Shown: positions 23,311 to 36,165, numbered from the stretch's first letter. The stretch: 64,000 nucleotides of DNA from Pistacia vera (GCF_008641045.1 NW_022196258.1:620001-684000), one strand, 5' to 3'. Notes: a model not told the origin generated them from the sequence alone. Made by a program: numbers and translations.

Positions 23311-24880
23311 CACTCCCCAACTTACTCTTTGCTCGTCCTTGAGTAAAGTTAAAAGAACTCTTTCAACATTCTCCCAAAACCATACACAACCATATTCATC
23401 AACAACCAAGACATTCATCAAAAGGTAAAGTGAAGAATTTTAATATAACAATTAAATAACACAATCCTAAATAAAGAACTAAAGTTTCTGTCAAGATTTG
23501 CCTATCTCCATTCAAGCTTCTCAGACACACATTTCATGTTCATATCACAATGTCAAAATGTGATGCAAAACTCCCCAACTTATGTACATGCAACATAATG
23601 CTCATTTTCTACACAAGATTTTAACATATAATTTCTTTTTCATTCATCACTTGAATTTTTTTTTTCTTGCCTTAACTTCTTAAGCTTTCTAGAAGGTATG
23701 TGTATCAGGCTTTAGGTCAATGACTCCCAAACCGGAAGGCTATAGGGCACTAAGTGTAGAACACTCCTTGAACTTACTCACCCGAACCAACTAGGCTACA
23801 AGTCAAGACTTATACTATTTCTTTCTTTCTTTTTTTTTTATAAAGCTCATGATCTATGCAATGACTTCTTAAGCTTTCTAGAGGACCTGTGTAATGAGCT
23901 TTAGGCCAACCGCTCCCAAACTAGATAGTTTTAGGGGATTAGGTGTAGAACACCCCTCGGGCGTACTCACTCGAGTCAACTAGGCTACAAATCAAAACCA
24001 AATCATCAAGCAACATTTAAGCACTTTTAACAAATACAAGATAATAAATGAAAATTTACTCCATGGGCATGTTAAGTATGTAGGAGACTTGCATAAACAC
24101 TAAAACACATGACATTTACACAGAACGGTATCTAACCACAATTATGGACAGACCTAGCACATAATAGAAACAATAGTTCAATGTTTAAAACCATGTTGCA
24201 ACAAACCATTTTCAAAAACCTTACAAAACCTTTCAACTAGCACCTCAATTGCTTCTAGAATGGTGATTATGCATGAACTCGGGAAAATTTTTAAAAATAA
24301 CTCACTTTAGTTCACTTTTACCACTTTTGGACTTACAAGAGTAAGATTCAACATATTTTCAACAAAAAACATAATCATGCCACAATAATTTACGCATAAT
24401 CCATTTAACACACAATCTCCACAAAAGCATCATCAACAACACTTCACAAAAATATGATCAACAACATACTCCACAAAAATAAAAATCAATCAACACTCCC
24501 CAACTTAAAATGCCATTATCCTCAATGACCCACTACTATAAACATCCTCCCCAACTTAGCATTAAATGATCTTAAATGGCAATATGATCAATAATATTAA
24601 AATCGCCAACATATTTGAGAAAAAACAATCTAACAATAACAGCATATAAGGTGGAGAGATACAACCTGAGGAACAATGGTGGGGTTGTCACCAACGGAGT
24701 TTGTGGAGCATGTGTAACCGTAGCCTTGGATACTAGTTAATGAGTTTCCAAACATGGCAATTCCTACAAAGACAAAAACAACAAAAATATAAAAGCAATA
24801 AAAACATATTTATAAAGGTGGGTTGCCTCCCACAAGCACTAAGTTTAAAGTCTTCAATCAGACTCAGTGCACTGAAAGGG
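23311..24880 (-). other. 3' non-coding region of the Athila-like element
   Basis: It holds two related blocks near 23673 and 23863 sharing cttcttaagctttctagagg-like and caactaggctaca words, a tandem duplication of about 190 bp. No envelope-like ORF is seen. The region abounds in ccccaactta motifs. Confidence 0.55.
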
Positions 24881-25890
24881 CTAATGTGGTTCTAATAAAG
24901 AACACTCCTTAGTCACCTCTCCATCATTAATGCCATCGACATAAGGTTTAAGTCTTTGGTCATTCACCTTAAAAACTTGTCCTGTTTTTGGGTTTTGGAT
25001 TTCAATAGCTCCGTGAGGGAAAACATTAAGAATAATAAAAGGGTCATCCCATCGTGACCGAAGGTTCCTCGGAAATAGACGAAGCTTAGAGTTAAATAGC
25101 CACACTTTTTTATTAGGCGAGAATGACTTCCTAACAATGTGTTTATCATGAAAAGCCTTAGTCTTCTTTTTAGATATGCGAGAGTTCTCATAAGCTTTGT
25201 GTCTTAACTCATCTAACTCCAAAAGTTGGAGTTTCCTCTGGTCACCGGCCATGGTCATATCAAAATTGAATTTCCTTATAGCCCAATATGCTCTACGTTC
25301 AAGTTCTACAGGTAAATGACATGCTTTCCCAAAACTACCGATAAGGGGACATGCCAATAGGGGTACGATATGTGGTTCGATAGGCCCAAAGTGCATCATT
25401 CAGATGCACCAACCAATCCTTATGATCAGGCCATACCATTTTCTCTAAGATAGTCTTAATTTCCTTATTAGCACGTTCCACTTGTCCACTAGTTTGAAGG
25501 TGATAAGGTGTGGCAACTCAATGGGTGATTGAGTACTTTTTCAATAGTAAGCCAAAGTGCCTATTGGTGAAATGTGAGCCACCATCACTGATGATAACGC
25601 GCGGATGACCGAAACGGCTAAAGATGTGCGATTGAACAAAGTTGACGACCACCCTATGATCATTGGTCCTAATGGCAATGGCTTCTACCCATTTAGACAC
25701 ATAATCCACTACAAGCAAGATATATTCAAAGCCAAAAGATAAGGGAAATGGACCCATGAAATCAATACCCCACACATCAAACACTTCCACAATCAAAATA
25801 AGATTCAGGGGTATCATATCTCGTCTACCAATATTCCCTACTTTTTGACATGAAGTACAAGCATGACAATAAAATGCATCAGAAAAAGAG
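24881..25890 (-). pseudogene. Gypsy integrase remnant
   Basis: The zinc-binding end appears as FYCHACTSCQKVGNIGRRD near 25850. The catalytic core follows: WGIDFMGPFPLSF (first Asp), VIISDGGSHF (second Asp) and, in another frame, TSGQVERANKEIK (Glu). The C-terminal part runs in the 24881-25399 frame (FGKACHLPVELERRAYWAI, then KLRSRWDDPF). A stop after KKYSITH near 25518 and a frame change near 25400 break it. Integrase would insert element DNA into chromosomes; this one is inactive. Confidence 0.85.
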
Positions 25891-26394
25891 TGGGCAAAAA
25901 AAAAACCACACTAGAGGACCTTTAAAGCAGTCCTCTTGCCACTATAATGACCACCACAAGCATAAGAATGACAAAAGGCAAGTACACTACTAAACTCATG
26001 GTCGGGAACACATCTCCTAACAATTTGGTCTGCACACACCCTAAAAAGGTCCGGGTCTTCCCAAAAATAATGTTTAATGGTTGCAAAGAAATGATCTTTA
26101 TGAGTTTTGATCTACCCTAATGGTAATTGTCCTACGGCCAGGTAATTGACTATATGGGCATACCAAGGTGCTTTGGATTGGGATATTGCAAATAGTTGCT
26201 CATCCGGGAAAGAGTCATTCAAACATTGATCAAGACATACTCTGTAAAGAGTCTAGACAAGTGGTCGGTGACCACATTATAACTACCCTTTTTATCTTTG
26301 ATTTCTAGATCAAACTCTTGCAACAACAAAATCCATCGAATTAATCTAGGCTTAGTGTCTTTCTTGTCTAATAAATACCTAACTACAATGTGGT

Positions 26395-26785
26395 CTATAA
26401 AGACAACTGAAGATAAGACTGGGACTTATCAAGGGAGAACACTACTGCAAGCAACTCCTTTCCGGTAGTGGTGTAATTGCATTGAGCATTGGAGAGGGTC
26501 TTGCTTGCGTAGTAGATCACAACGGGCTTTGTATTCACCCATAGGCCAAGGATTGCACCAATGGCATAGTCCGATGCGTCACACATAACTTCAAAAGGTA
26601 GGTTCCAATCAGGAGGTTGCATGATGGGTGCTGTGGTCAACGCTTCCTTTAAAATAGTAAAGGCAATCATACAAGAGTCATAAAAAACAAATGGCACATC
26701 TTTAGCAAGCAAATCACACAAAGGCTTAGAGATCTTTCTAAAATTCTGGATGAAACACCTATAAAATCCTGCAGCCCAAATCCCA
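26395..26785 (-). pseudogene. Gypsy RT end and RNase H remnant
   Basis: Begins at the last part of RT (AGFYRCFIQNFRKISKPL) and continues through KEALTTAPIMQPPDW to the RNase H start (VMCDASDYAIGAILG, then VIYYASKTLSNAQCNYTTT and KELLAVVFSLDK). Further RNase H sequence continues past 26395 in other frames (HIVVRYLLDKKDTKPRLIRW). The RT catalytic core is absent, lost with the 5' truncation. Confidence 0.8.
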
Positions 26786-27325
26786 TGGAATCGGAACCGA
26801 AACCGGTCAGTTCCTAGAATTTGGAACCAAAATTGGAACCTAGGTTTTAGTTTCTGTTCAAAATACTAGACATTATTCACAAAATAAAAAGCAAATATTT
26901 TGTTAATTTCTCTCTCTCTCTCTTTTATATTTAATTAATTTTCTCTCTCCTCTCTCTTCTCTTTCGTTATATAAATTTATATTTAATTAATTTTTCTCTC
27001 TCCTCTCTCTTCTCTTTCATTCTCGTTCTTTTCAAAAAAATTCTCTCTTTCTTCTGCAAGTTTCTTCAGTCCCCTCATTGTTTTTGTTGACCCCTCTTTA
27101 TTTAATTATATTTCATTCTAGTCCTAGTTCCGATTCTACTTCTCGGTTCTGAGTTCCTGCAGTCATAAACCGGAACCAAAACCAGAACCGATACTAGTCA
27201 GTTCCTGATTTTTAGAACCGAAACCTACCTAGTAAAAGTCGATTCCGATTAGGAATCGGAGCCGAACCCCAGGTACCCATCATTTCCAGTTTCGGCCGAT
27301 TCTTTTGCACACCTCTATTTAAAAC
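26786..27325. mobile_element. Non-autonomous repeat with ggaaccgg-type ends
   Basis: Both ends are built from ggaaccg-like words in opposite orientation: aatcggaaccgaaaccgg near 26790 and cggagccgaacc near 27260, with a terminal ttttgcacacctcta near 27305. The middle is CT-rich and AT-rich without an ORF. A related segment lies at 61453-61990. The style fits small hAT-type elements, but no target duplication was found. Confidence 0.5.
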
Positions 27326-28399
27326 TAAAACAAATACAATAACACCATGAATTCTCTTAATACAAAAATATTCCACTTACCTATTTGTGCAAAACCTTCT
27401 TCTTCTTCTTCCTCTTCCTCTTCATTCGGCTCACTCTCCTCTCAACTCTCCGGAAATTTTCTTTTTTTTCTTCTCTCTTTCTCTCCTCTCTTCTCAATTC
27501 TTCTTCATTTTTGGTGAACAACCTATTTTTTATATAAAAAAAATTTCTCAAATTATAAATCTGTCCCAAAGATTCATTTACTCTCCTTGACCCTGCCACC
27601 TCGGCTTTTCTTCAAACTCCCCCAAAAGGTTTCAAAAACTCACATTTTACCGCCCAAAAATCAGAAAATGGAAATTATTAAAATCCCAAAAAATACAAGT
27701 TATTACAATATGTATGACTTTTATTACATGGACATGTAGTTAAATTGATAAGCTGCAGGTCTATTTTTATTTGGTGGTATGTTTGGAAATAATGTATATG
27801 CTCGTTGATTTGTTGATGTTGGAAAGAGTACTGTGTAAATAAAAAGAAAAGAAAAAGGATCATTAAGGATGTTGTTGGATGGCACATTGCATGCTTTCGG
27901 CTATCATGGTAATTGAATTGTTGTTGGATGCTCTTAGGTGGCATTGTCTTGGCTAGACTATTTGTATATTAGAAATGTTGAGTTGGGTTTTAAATATAAT
28001 GCTTGCTGGAGGTATTAATTGCATGCATTTGGGCTGGATATTATATTAGAATAAGATTTAATTTGTTTTGATGGGCTTAATTGAAATTGTGGGCTAAAGG
28101 GAGATGATGGGTTTAATTTAATTTGTGGACTAATTGTATTGGTGGGCTTAATTAGTTTGGTGGGCTGGCCTAAATTTATGGTTGTGGTGGGCCAGCTTAT
28201 TATTACTTTAAGGCCCAATTAATTGTTGGGCTATTGGGTTTATTTAAATTGGTGGGCCAAATGGAATTAAAAAGGCCTAGACTATGGGTCCGTTTATTTA
28301 ATTATTTTTCACAATCCTATGTCTATCATACCCAAATGGATGTGGAGCAGGTAAGGGCAACACTATTTCAGTAATTCTAGGTTTGCCGAGATCAAGTGT
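27326..28399. other. No gene seen; CT-rich and gggcc-rich patches
   Basis: A cttcttcttcttcctcttcc-type stretch lies at 27390-27500 and yields mirror-image ORFs on both strands. Between 28070 and 28260 the words gggctta, gggcca and ggccc recur, partly as a degenerate ttggtgggcttaatta repeat. This is the left flank of the segmental duplication. Confidence 0.45.
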
Positions 28400-28417
28400 T
28401 CCCCAAGATACAAAATT

Positions 28418-28936
28418 GTTGGTTACGTTACTATGTGTATCAAAGACCAATTGTATAGAAAACACATTAAACGGGCAGGTGAGAGTTAGAATTTACAGTC
28501 AACTTTTTGAAATAAAATCTTTTGTATTCTACAATTGATTTTCTCTAATTTGTGAAACTTATACAAATTTTAAATGCAAATCTCTGCATTTTATAAATTT
28601 AGAATTCCATAAATTAGCACTTCACAGCTTTTTATTGCTTACATGAAATTATTAATAATTGATTTTTGCATTTTTGAAAAAAGTGGATATCAAGACTCTA
28701 CACAAATAAGTCTTGTAAGTGCTTGCAACTTTTATATAAATTTTGTTCTTAACTACTTTCTTTTCATCTGCCCTCCAGGTCAATTCGTGTATAAACCCTC
28801 AAACAAGATCGGTATCCATAGATTCATGGCATTAGAACAATCGAAGAATTCAAAACAAGGTTTCTTGGTTGCTGACAATGTCATTATTGAAGCTAAAGTT
28901 AAATTGGTTGGAGTTGTCACCAAATGGTCGACTTAA
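28418..28936 (+). pseudogene. MATH-domain gene 3' fragment (copy A)
   Basis: Two exon remnants match the last two exons of the MATH gene at 42.7-45.5 kb. The first carries CIKDQLYRKHIKRAG and ends at a GTGAGA donor near 28482. The second starts after ccctccag at 28779 (QFVYKPSNKIGIHRFMALEQ) and ends VVTKWST, stop at 28934-28936. MATH (TRAF-homology) domains bind peptide partners of ubiquitin ligases and other complexes. The 5' exons are absent because the segmental duplication begins inside the gene, so this is a stranded 3' end. Confidence 0.75.
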
Positions 28937-30212
28937 TTCTTTGTTATAAACATCATTATGCTTCTTCAGCTATGAGTTACTTTTTCTACCTTGTTACATT
29001 TTTACGGGATTTTTATAATTTATATAATTGTTATTTGGCTTTATAAATTATAAGTACTTAGTCACTACTAGACTAATATAAAAGTAGACGTTTAATCTAA
29101 TACAGACCCCTGCTTCCCAATCGGAGCAACCAATCACCTCCTTTTTCCAAAAATATATTTCATAAAAACAATTAAAAGTGACCTGAGAATTATTAATTTT
29201 GTTGCCTTAATTCAAGAAATTAAATAAATTTACTCATTTATTGATGAGATGTCACTAAACTCAACCGGAGCTGATTTGAAGGCAAATGACTTATCCTTAA
29301 TTTTGGTTATTACATTAAGTAGTATTATCGTTAATTTTGGTTATTATATTAGGTAGTATATAACTAGACTAGGGATGGGCATTTGGCCTGCATCGTCTAG
29401 GACCTACCCTGGTCTGAACGAGGCAGAGTTTCCTAAAACAGTCAAGGGTTTGGATGGGCCCAAGCCCAATGAAATTCCCCGGCCTCAGAGACAAGTCAAG
29501 GACAGAGGTGGTCATAGCTCCGCCTCAGCCTACCCCATTAATTAAAATTAAACATTTAAAATTCTAATAAATTAATTAAAAAAACAAGCAATAATTTGGG
29601 GGTACAAAACTATAAATGTAAAATTAATTTTTCCTATTTCAATTCAAAAAGTATATTATAGACTGAGAGAAAAAAATTAAAAAGTGAATTTCAAGGTTTT
29701 TTTTTTTTTTTTTTTTTAAATGGGGAGAGTCTGAAAAAAGTAAATTAATAATGAAGATTTAGAAATAAGTTAATTATAGATCTTGGAACCCATCAATGTG
29801 TCAAAGACCAATTGTATGGAAAACACATTAAATGCACAGGTGAGAGTTAGAATTTATCGTCAATTTTTTTATATAAAATCCCTTGTATTCTGCGAAATAA
29901 TTACATGCTTGATTTTCTCTAATTTGTGATATTTATACAAATTTTAAATGCAAATTTCTGTTTTTTATAAATTTAGAATTCCATTCCTCAACATTTCATA
30001 ACTTTAGTAAATTACAACATGAATTTCCCACATAAAAAATTAGGAATTAACATAAAGGTTTCCACAATAAAGAAAAAAAATATATTAATGAATAGCAAAA
30101 TACCATATACCATGAATTTTGAATTATGTAACCAATATTTTTCTCTCACTACACCACAAAAGTTACTAATATCAATACTAGTTACTAATACCTTACTACA
30201 ACAAAATGGTTA
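28937..30212. other. No gene seen; inside copy A
   Basis: Matches 45529-48361 once the solo LTR there is removed. Contains ctagggatgggca at about 29372, which also appears near 31038 and 34190, and a poly(T) tract at about 29698-29717. No ORF of note. Confidence 0.5.
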
Positions 30213-30734
30213 CTAATATCTCACTACAACACAAAAAATTGACGGTGAGCAAGCCACAACAAGCCTAAAAGTGAACCAATACATTATCGGCTCGAGGAGT
30301 AGGTGGCCAGCAGTGGCCACAAGGGCGTATACAATAGCCCCCATGCCAACTTTTAGTACCAGTTGCTCAATTATTGGGCATTTACACAGTATACATGATT
30401 TGCACACCATTGAGAGGCAGAAACCATATAAAAAACATAAACTGCCGAAAAAAATGCGTATTGCAAAAATAACATGGATTCTAGCTTTCAACAATGTATT
30501 AAATAGAGTTTTGTCAAACGATATTGTAGTAGCAATGGCAGCAATCATACTACCTAAAAATATGTACGCATTTTCTACTGTAAATAATGGAAATTTAGGC
30601 CCTTCAGCATCCCCCATACTAATCCCAGGTGGAGTAACACTTGGTCGAGTAACAATACCGATCTCAGGTTCTTCATTTGAAGTAACACCTGGAATCAGTT
30701 ATGGAACCAGTTTGGAAGATGGAGGTGTAGTCAT
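30213..30734 (-). pseudogene. Four-span membrane protein, copy A1
   Basis: Starting at ATG 30734 the frame reads MTTPPSSKLVP then a TAA (30701-30699), and then stays open to 30213. Downstream residues give four hydrophobic segments (around AYIFLGSMIAAIATT, HVIFAIRIFFGSLCFLYGF, VGMGAIVYALVATAGHLLL and a C-terminal one). A shorter ORF could start at the later Met (MGDAEGPKFPLF). A splice acceptor (gcatttag) lies just before the first ATG, and a possible 5' leader exon with a donor (caaagGTATCAC) sits near 32290-32500 on the same strand. The family is not recognised. The same TAA occurs in copy C1, so it predates the segmental duplication. Confidence 0.55.
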
Positions 30735-31060
30735 GTTGTGATCCTAAATGCAGCCTAAAAATCCAAATAACAGATATTAGTTTTATGAAAAAAGTAAATT
30801 AAAAGAGGAAAAGGTCAAAGAAAAAGAAAATAGATATCCCAATAGCAAGATTCATAAATGCTCACTTGCAGTTACAATACACAATATGACAAACAACATA
30901 TCAAAAAAGAATGGGTGGAGGAACCAATTAAGGCCAATAAGGTAGTTGAAAGGAAAGTCTCACACATTATGCATAAATACAACTGATTACTAAAAAGAGA
31001 TAATAATAGCAGCACCAAGAAGACGAAACCTATTAAGTCTAGGGATGGGCACAGGCCTAG

Positions 31061-31442
31061 TGTCATGGGCTGGGAGTTTCACACCCAAAAGGTTAACCTA
31101 TTAGGTGGAGGGACTCCCCCCATTTATAAGCCCAAGACCTCCCCAATACGCTTCCAATGTGGGATTTGTTACATTCTCCCCCACCCAATCCTGTGACGCC
31201 CTCGTCACAGGTGGGGCCTCCTGCCTACCCGTCCACCTCACTCTCGGGTGGCACACAATCACACGTGGACGCTCTTGCGTGGGCGTTGGCAGGACATCGA
31301 AAGACGGATTGGGTCTGCTCTGCACACTTGTCACGGGCTGGGAGTTTCACACCCAAAAGGTTAACCTATTAGGTGGAGGGACTCCCCCCCATTTATAAGC
31401 CCAAGACCTCCCCAATACGCTTCCAATGTGGGATTTGTTACA
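31061..31442. mobile_element. Short LTR-type element (TRIM-like)
   Basis: Two direct repeats of 113 and 114 bp (31061-31173 and 31329-31442), differing by a few bases, each starting tgtca and ending ttgttaca, flank a GC-rich interior of 155 bp. ctag flanks the whole on both sides (31057-31060 and 31443-31446). Copy C lacks it at the matching site near 49200, confirming insertion. The small size and TG...CA ends fit terminal-repeat miniature retrotransposons, though no tRNA primer site was recognised. ORFs on both strands here are incidental. Confidence 0.7.
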
Positions 31443-31446
31443 CTAG

Positions 31447-33447
31447 TTAGCGCCAGGTCAGGGCCGAGTTGGGGCGAGGTTGGTGCAAGGGACCCTTGTC
31501 TCCAAGTCTGGCTGAAAGCCTAAGGGGATTCCCCAAATCCAGCCCTTCTCAAATCGGGGAATCCCAAAATCCAGCCTGCACAGATTTCAAGGAATTCAGG
31601 GAATCCCTAAATTAAAAAAAAAAAAAAAAAACCTTTATAATGATCAAATGATACATATAATAATACTATTATAGTATTATAACTTGTACTATATTAAAAT
31701 TGTTGAGAGGCTTTATATCCAATTTTTTTTAAGTTTCTTATCAAATTATCAAAAAAATATGTTTCTTATGAAATGATACATTATGTCTATTGATAAATGA
31801 TAGATTATGTCGATTTAAGATAATTTTTTTTTAAATCTCTTAATTACAATTCTATTCGTAATGTATTACCATAATTTATTATATTATTAATTAAATGACT
31901 TAATACGTATATATAGTATTTATGTTATTAACATTTACAAGTTATTTGAATAAAAAATATAAGCACAAAAAAAAAAAAAAAAAACAGTATGCTGAAACAA
32001 TTTAAATCCAAAGATTAGACAGAAGCATATATTTTAACCACAAAGTAACGTGGGAATTCTTGGAATTAAACAGCAAAGTAGGAGAGTCACCTCCTTACAT
32101 ATTACAAAAGAAGGTAACCAAACCAGAAAAAAAAAAAAATGGTCTTGAGGTTATTCAACATTTCAAACAAATAATATTTAAAAAGGAAAAAGAAAATAAT
32201 CAATCAATGTTACTAAACCGAACAACCATCTACATGTATATTACCAATACTAAAATTATTGAAATTTAAGGCTGATAGTGATACCTTTGCACAATGAACC
32301 AAGAAGACTTGAGGAGAGATCGCTGGAATAAACAAAAGAGTTTGCTGGAACAGAACAGACATAGAAATCATCGATAAAACAGAAGAAGTAGAACTAGAGA
32401 AACGAAGAGGTAGCCGGATTTAGGAGTCGCTAGTAAGAAGAAAATGTTCACCAAGATCGTCGATTGCCCAAAAAAAAAAAAAAAAAACTCAGATGCGGTT
32501 CTAGGGTTCAAGATTTAGGACCGTTAGACAATTCCTTAAGATTATATTTATCTTAAGATCAATTATATTTTGCTTAAGATTATAATTATATACATAACGA
32601 AAGAATCAATTCAATGCAAGATGGGTGAAGTCTCTTGCATTTCTAAGTATACTCCTTTTCTAAAATTAAATTTTTATTTTGCATTATTTCTATAATAAAC
32701 TCATAATTGTTTAAATTAATTACAATACAAAAATAATTATTTTGTGTTGATAAAGTCAACTATAAAAATGATAAGATTAATTATAATTTTTAGTTTAAAA
32801 TTGTAAGAAAATCTAAATGATTTTAGAAAAAATTATGATTTATGTGACTAATAATCATACTTATTAATTTTAAAAAAGTATGCAAATTATATTTTGCCAA
32901 CTGCAATATGGTTAAGTTATAAAATAAAATGTATAAAATATAAACATATTTTCAAATTTTAATAATTATATAGCCATGTGTTTTAGAAATATTATATAGT
33001 ATATAACATTGGGGTTAATTACTTGGCACCTCCAAGGTTTAAAAACTTTATTTCTCTTAATTTTAGGAAACTAACGTGGTTCCCTCTAAATGTAAGTTTT
33101 GTCAAATAAACATAGGTAAAAAAGATATTTTAAATAAATTATGAACCTTTTTTAAATATGAAATGTTTAACCAATGGACATGTTACTTGGGGTCAGAGTG
33201 TTAGTTTTTGAAAATCAATAGGAAAGTGTTTTCACGCTAAACCAGTTAGGGATAAACTATTAATGAATAGTAAAATACCATATACCATGAATTATGAATT
33301 ATGTAACTAATATTTTTCTCTCACTACACCACAAAAGTTACTAATATCTCACTACAACACAAAAGTCAGCAATATCTCACTACAATACCCAAAATTGGTA
33401 GTGAGCAAGCTACAACAAGCCCAAAAGTGAACCAATACATTATCAGC
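31447..33447. other. Intergenic and 5' leader region of copy A
   Basis: Matches 49205-51065. The minus strand near 32500-32290 looks like the untranslated first exon of the A1 membrane-protein gene, ending in a GTATCAC donor. Poly(A) tracts lie near 31615-31631 and 31967-31984. The rest is AT-rich. 33263 onward repeats the 30086 region and marks the start of the second membrane-protein unit. Confidence 0.45.
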
Positions 33448-33864
33448 TCAAGGAATAGGTGGCTGCAAGGGGTACGTAGTAGCCCCCATGCCAACTTTTA
33501 GTACCGGTTGCCCAATTCTTGGGCATTTACACACCATTAAGAGGCAAAGACCATATAAAAAACATAAAATGCCCAAAAAAATGCATACTGCTAGAAAAAT
33601 CACATGGATTCTAGCTTTCAACAACGTATTAAACAGAGTTTTGTCAAACAACATTGTAGTCGCAATGGTAGCAATCATGCTACCTAAAAATATGTATGCA
33701 TTTTCTACGGTGAATAATGGAACTTTAGGCCCCTCGGCATGCCTCGTACAGATCCCAAGTGTTGTAAAATCTAGTCGAGTAAAAATATGGATCTCAAGTT
33801 CTTCATCAGAAGTAACGCCTGGAATTAATTCTGTAATCGGTTCGGAAGATGGAAGTGTTGTCAT
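33448..33864 (-). pseudogene. Four-span membrane protein, copy A2
   Basis: ATG at 33864 (MTTLPSSEPITELIPGVTSD). This copy keeps codon 12 as a sense codon, unlike A1. It shares the EGPKVPLFTVENAYIFLGSM block and the next hydrophobic segment. Near 33470 a deletion of roughly ten bases compared with A1 (aggtggctgcaagggg against aggtggccagcagtggcc) shifts the frame, so the product ends TTYPLQPPIP and lacks the last two membrane segments. The upstream leader-exon sequence found for A1 is missing here because of an internal deletion in the second unit, so expression is doubtful. Confidence 0.55.
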
Positions 33865-34699
33865 GCTGCGATCCTAAATGCAACCTAAAAATGCAAATAA
33901 AAGATATTAGTTGATTATGAGATGAAAAAGTAAATTAAAAAAGGAAAAGCTCAAAGAAAAAGAAGATAGATATCCCAACAACAAACAAAGGTTTCAAGAT
34001 TCATAAATGCTCCCTTGCAATTACAATATACAATATGACAAATAGAATATAAAAAAAGGATGGGTAGAGGAACCAATTAAGGCCAAAAAGGTAGTTGAAA
34101 GTGAAGTCTCACACATAATGCAGAAATACAACTGATTACTAAAAATAGATGGTAATAATTGCACTACAAAGACGAAAACTATCAAGTCTAGGGATGGGCA
34201 TGGGCCGAGTCGGGGCCAGGTCGGGGTTGGGGACCCCTGTCTCTGGGCTCGACCCGAAAGCCCAAGGGGATTCCAAGTTTATATGATTTTAGAAAAAATT
34301 ATGATTTATGTGACTAATAATCATAATTTTTAATTTTAAAACAATATGTAAATTATGTTTTGTCAACTACAATATAGTTAAGTTATATGATAAAATGTAT
34401 ATAATATAAACACATTTTCAAATTTTAACAATTACACTACCATGTGTTTTAGAAATATTATGCAGTATATAAAATTAGGGTTAATTATTAGGCACCCCCA
34501 AGGTTTAAAAACTTTATTTCTCTTAATTTTAGGAAACTAACTTAGTTCCCTCTAAATGTAAGTTTTGTCAAATTAACATAACAACATAAGAGGTGAAAAG
34601 ATTACTTAGGGTCAGAGTGTTATTTTTGAAAATCAATAGGAAAGTGTTTTCACGCTGAACCAATTAGAGGTGGCAGTGTAATAAACCTTATAATATTAT
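33865..34699. other. Second unit flank, no gene
   Basis: Repeats the flank of unit 1: ctagggatgggca at about 34190, then gattccaag joining sequence equivalent to 32810-33250. About 1.4 kb of unit 1 is absent between those points. Confidence 0.5.
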
Positions 34700-35757
34700 G
34701 GGGCTATTTGGATCGAGTTAATATTAGATAACTGGGGTAATATTTTTTAAATTGAGAAGATGACGATGTTTGGTTGGTTTGTAAAAAATTATTCCCGGAA
34801 TATTTTATGACAAATAGTAGAATTTGGGGGGTAAATTTCTAGTAATCTTAATACCTAGGGGGGTTGTTATTAAAACTTACCTTGGTATTACAATTTTTTT
34901 CTCATATTGGCCTTAAACAATTGAGCATTTGGTCCAAAATAACTTTATATATGTTAATATTTACAAAACACTCAATCACTCATGCAAACACTTTTGTCCT
35001 CGCTTTTTAAATTTTTCAAACGACATTGCCCTTGTTATTATCATTATTTACAGAAATGTCATTATACCTAAAACTAGCCACCACCGGCAGCCACCGTTGA
35101 CCGTCACCGGAGGCTGCCAAAAGTCACCATAATGGTGTACGATCAGCCGTACGCGGGTGAGACTTTTTCTGACCATGGATCTGTCAGAAAAAGCTAGATC
35201 TGGTTGTGAGGCCGTGAAACAACCATTGATCTGGCTGTGAAATAGCCAAGTCTTTGGCCATGAAACGACTGACATTTCACAACCAAAGACTTGTCCATTT
35301 CACGGCTAGATCTATGGCCGTTTCACAGCCACATCTCTAGCCGTAAAACGACTAGATCTATGGCATTGCCTGCGTCACAACCAAATTTGTGGCACTACTA
35401 GCGGCCGCCAACAGTGGTGGCTGGCTGTCGGCAGTGGCTTAGAGTGTTTTTGTTGTTTAAAACATTTTTGGTTGCTAGAGTGTTTTTGCTAAATCTTAAA
35501 AGTAAGGGGTTAAATGAAGTTATTCAAAAAGTAATAATAAAAATTATTGTTATATTAATATTTAAAAATGAAGACAATTTAGTAATCTATATAACATACC
35601 CACCAATTTATCCCTCCAACCAAACATATTATTTACCAATTTATTTGAACCAACTAAACACATTTTCTAAACATTCCCAATAATCTTCAAAGTGATCTTT
35701 TATTCTGTTAATATAATATCTTTATATAATAAAACTTTATATGATCCAAATGTCCCC
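34700..35757. mobile_element. Non-autonomous DNA transposon, copy A
   Basis: Terminal inverted repeats GGGGCTATTTGGATC and, at the far end, GATCCAAATGTCCCC; tat flanks both sides. The interior is non-coding, with repeated agatct, ggccgt and gtttcac words near 35150-35400. The same element sits at 52492-55084 in copy C, so it was present before the duplication. The three-base flank and GGG termini are Harbinger-like, but TTA/TAA would be the expected site. Confidence 0.65.
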
Positions 35758-36165
35758 TATAGAGTAATTCCTAACAATATTGGAAGAAAAACTATATTAA
35801 AGAAAAATTATTTAATTTTCTCACATCTTAAATTTATTGAAAATGAGCATCAATAAAAAGGTTTAAAACAAAACAAAAGAGTTTTGATTAAAATTTTGGA
35901 TACACTTTTATTTTTACAAAATAAGGGAGAAGTTATACATAATCGGAAATGAATATGGTAAATTTATATAAGTATATCAAAATCGGTTAGATGTAAAAAA
36001 TTAATAAAATAATTTTTTTAGATTATGATTTTTTTTCTTATCTCACATGTTTAATATTAATTAACGATATATATTACCTTAATTTTGACTCTTAACATAG
36101 ACCCTAATCACATGATTTAGAAATAAATTCGTGAAAAAACTAGAAAATAAAATAAAGAAAAAAGC
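35758..36165. other. Promoter region of TBC copy 1
   Basis: AT-rich, matches 55085-55678 apart from the 167-bp MITE in that copy. Would include the promoter and 5' leader of the TBC gene. No clear TATA element chosen. Confidence 0.4.

Larger units (their letters stand above)
21556..26785 (-). mobile_element. Truncated Athila-like Gypsy retrotransposon
   Basis: The minus strand reads pol fragments, then a 3' non-coding region, then a 3' LTR. The order RT, RNase H, integrase defines Gypsy, and the integrase wording matches the Athila group closely. The sequence after pol (cttgtgggaggcaaccca) is also characteristic of that group. The 5' half (5' LTR, gag, protease, most of RT) is missing: the RT block is cut at about 26785 where an unrelated repeat begins. 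Confidence 0.85.

Noticed and set aside
27381..27599. Arg/Lys-rich or Phe/Leu-rich protein
   Set aside because: Mirror-image frames from a CT-rich simple-sequence stretch.
30271..30741. 156-codon plus-strand ORF
   Set aside because: Antisense shadow of the membrane-protein copy A1. The minus strand has the hydrophobic pattern, the splice acceptor and the better paralogue match.
31101..31398. Overlapping ORFs on both strands (77, 97 and 71 codons)
   Set aside because: They lie in the GC-rich interior and direct repeats of the short LTR-type element, which is absent from the duplicate block.
33488..33877. 129-codon plus-strand ORF
   Set aside because: Antisense shadow of membrane-protein copy A2.
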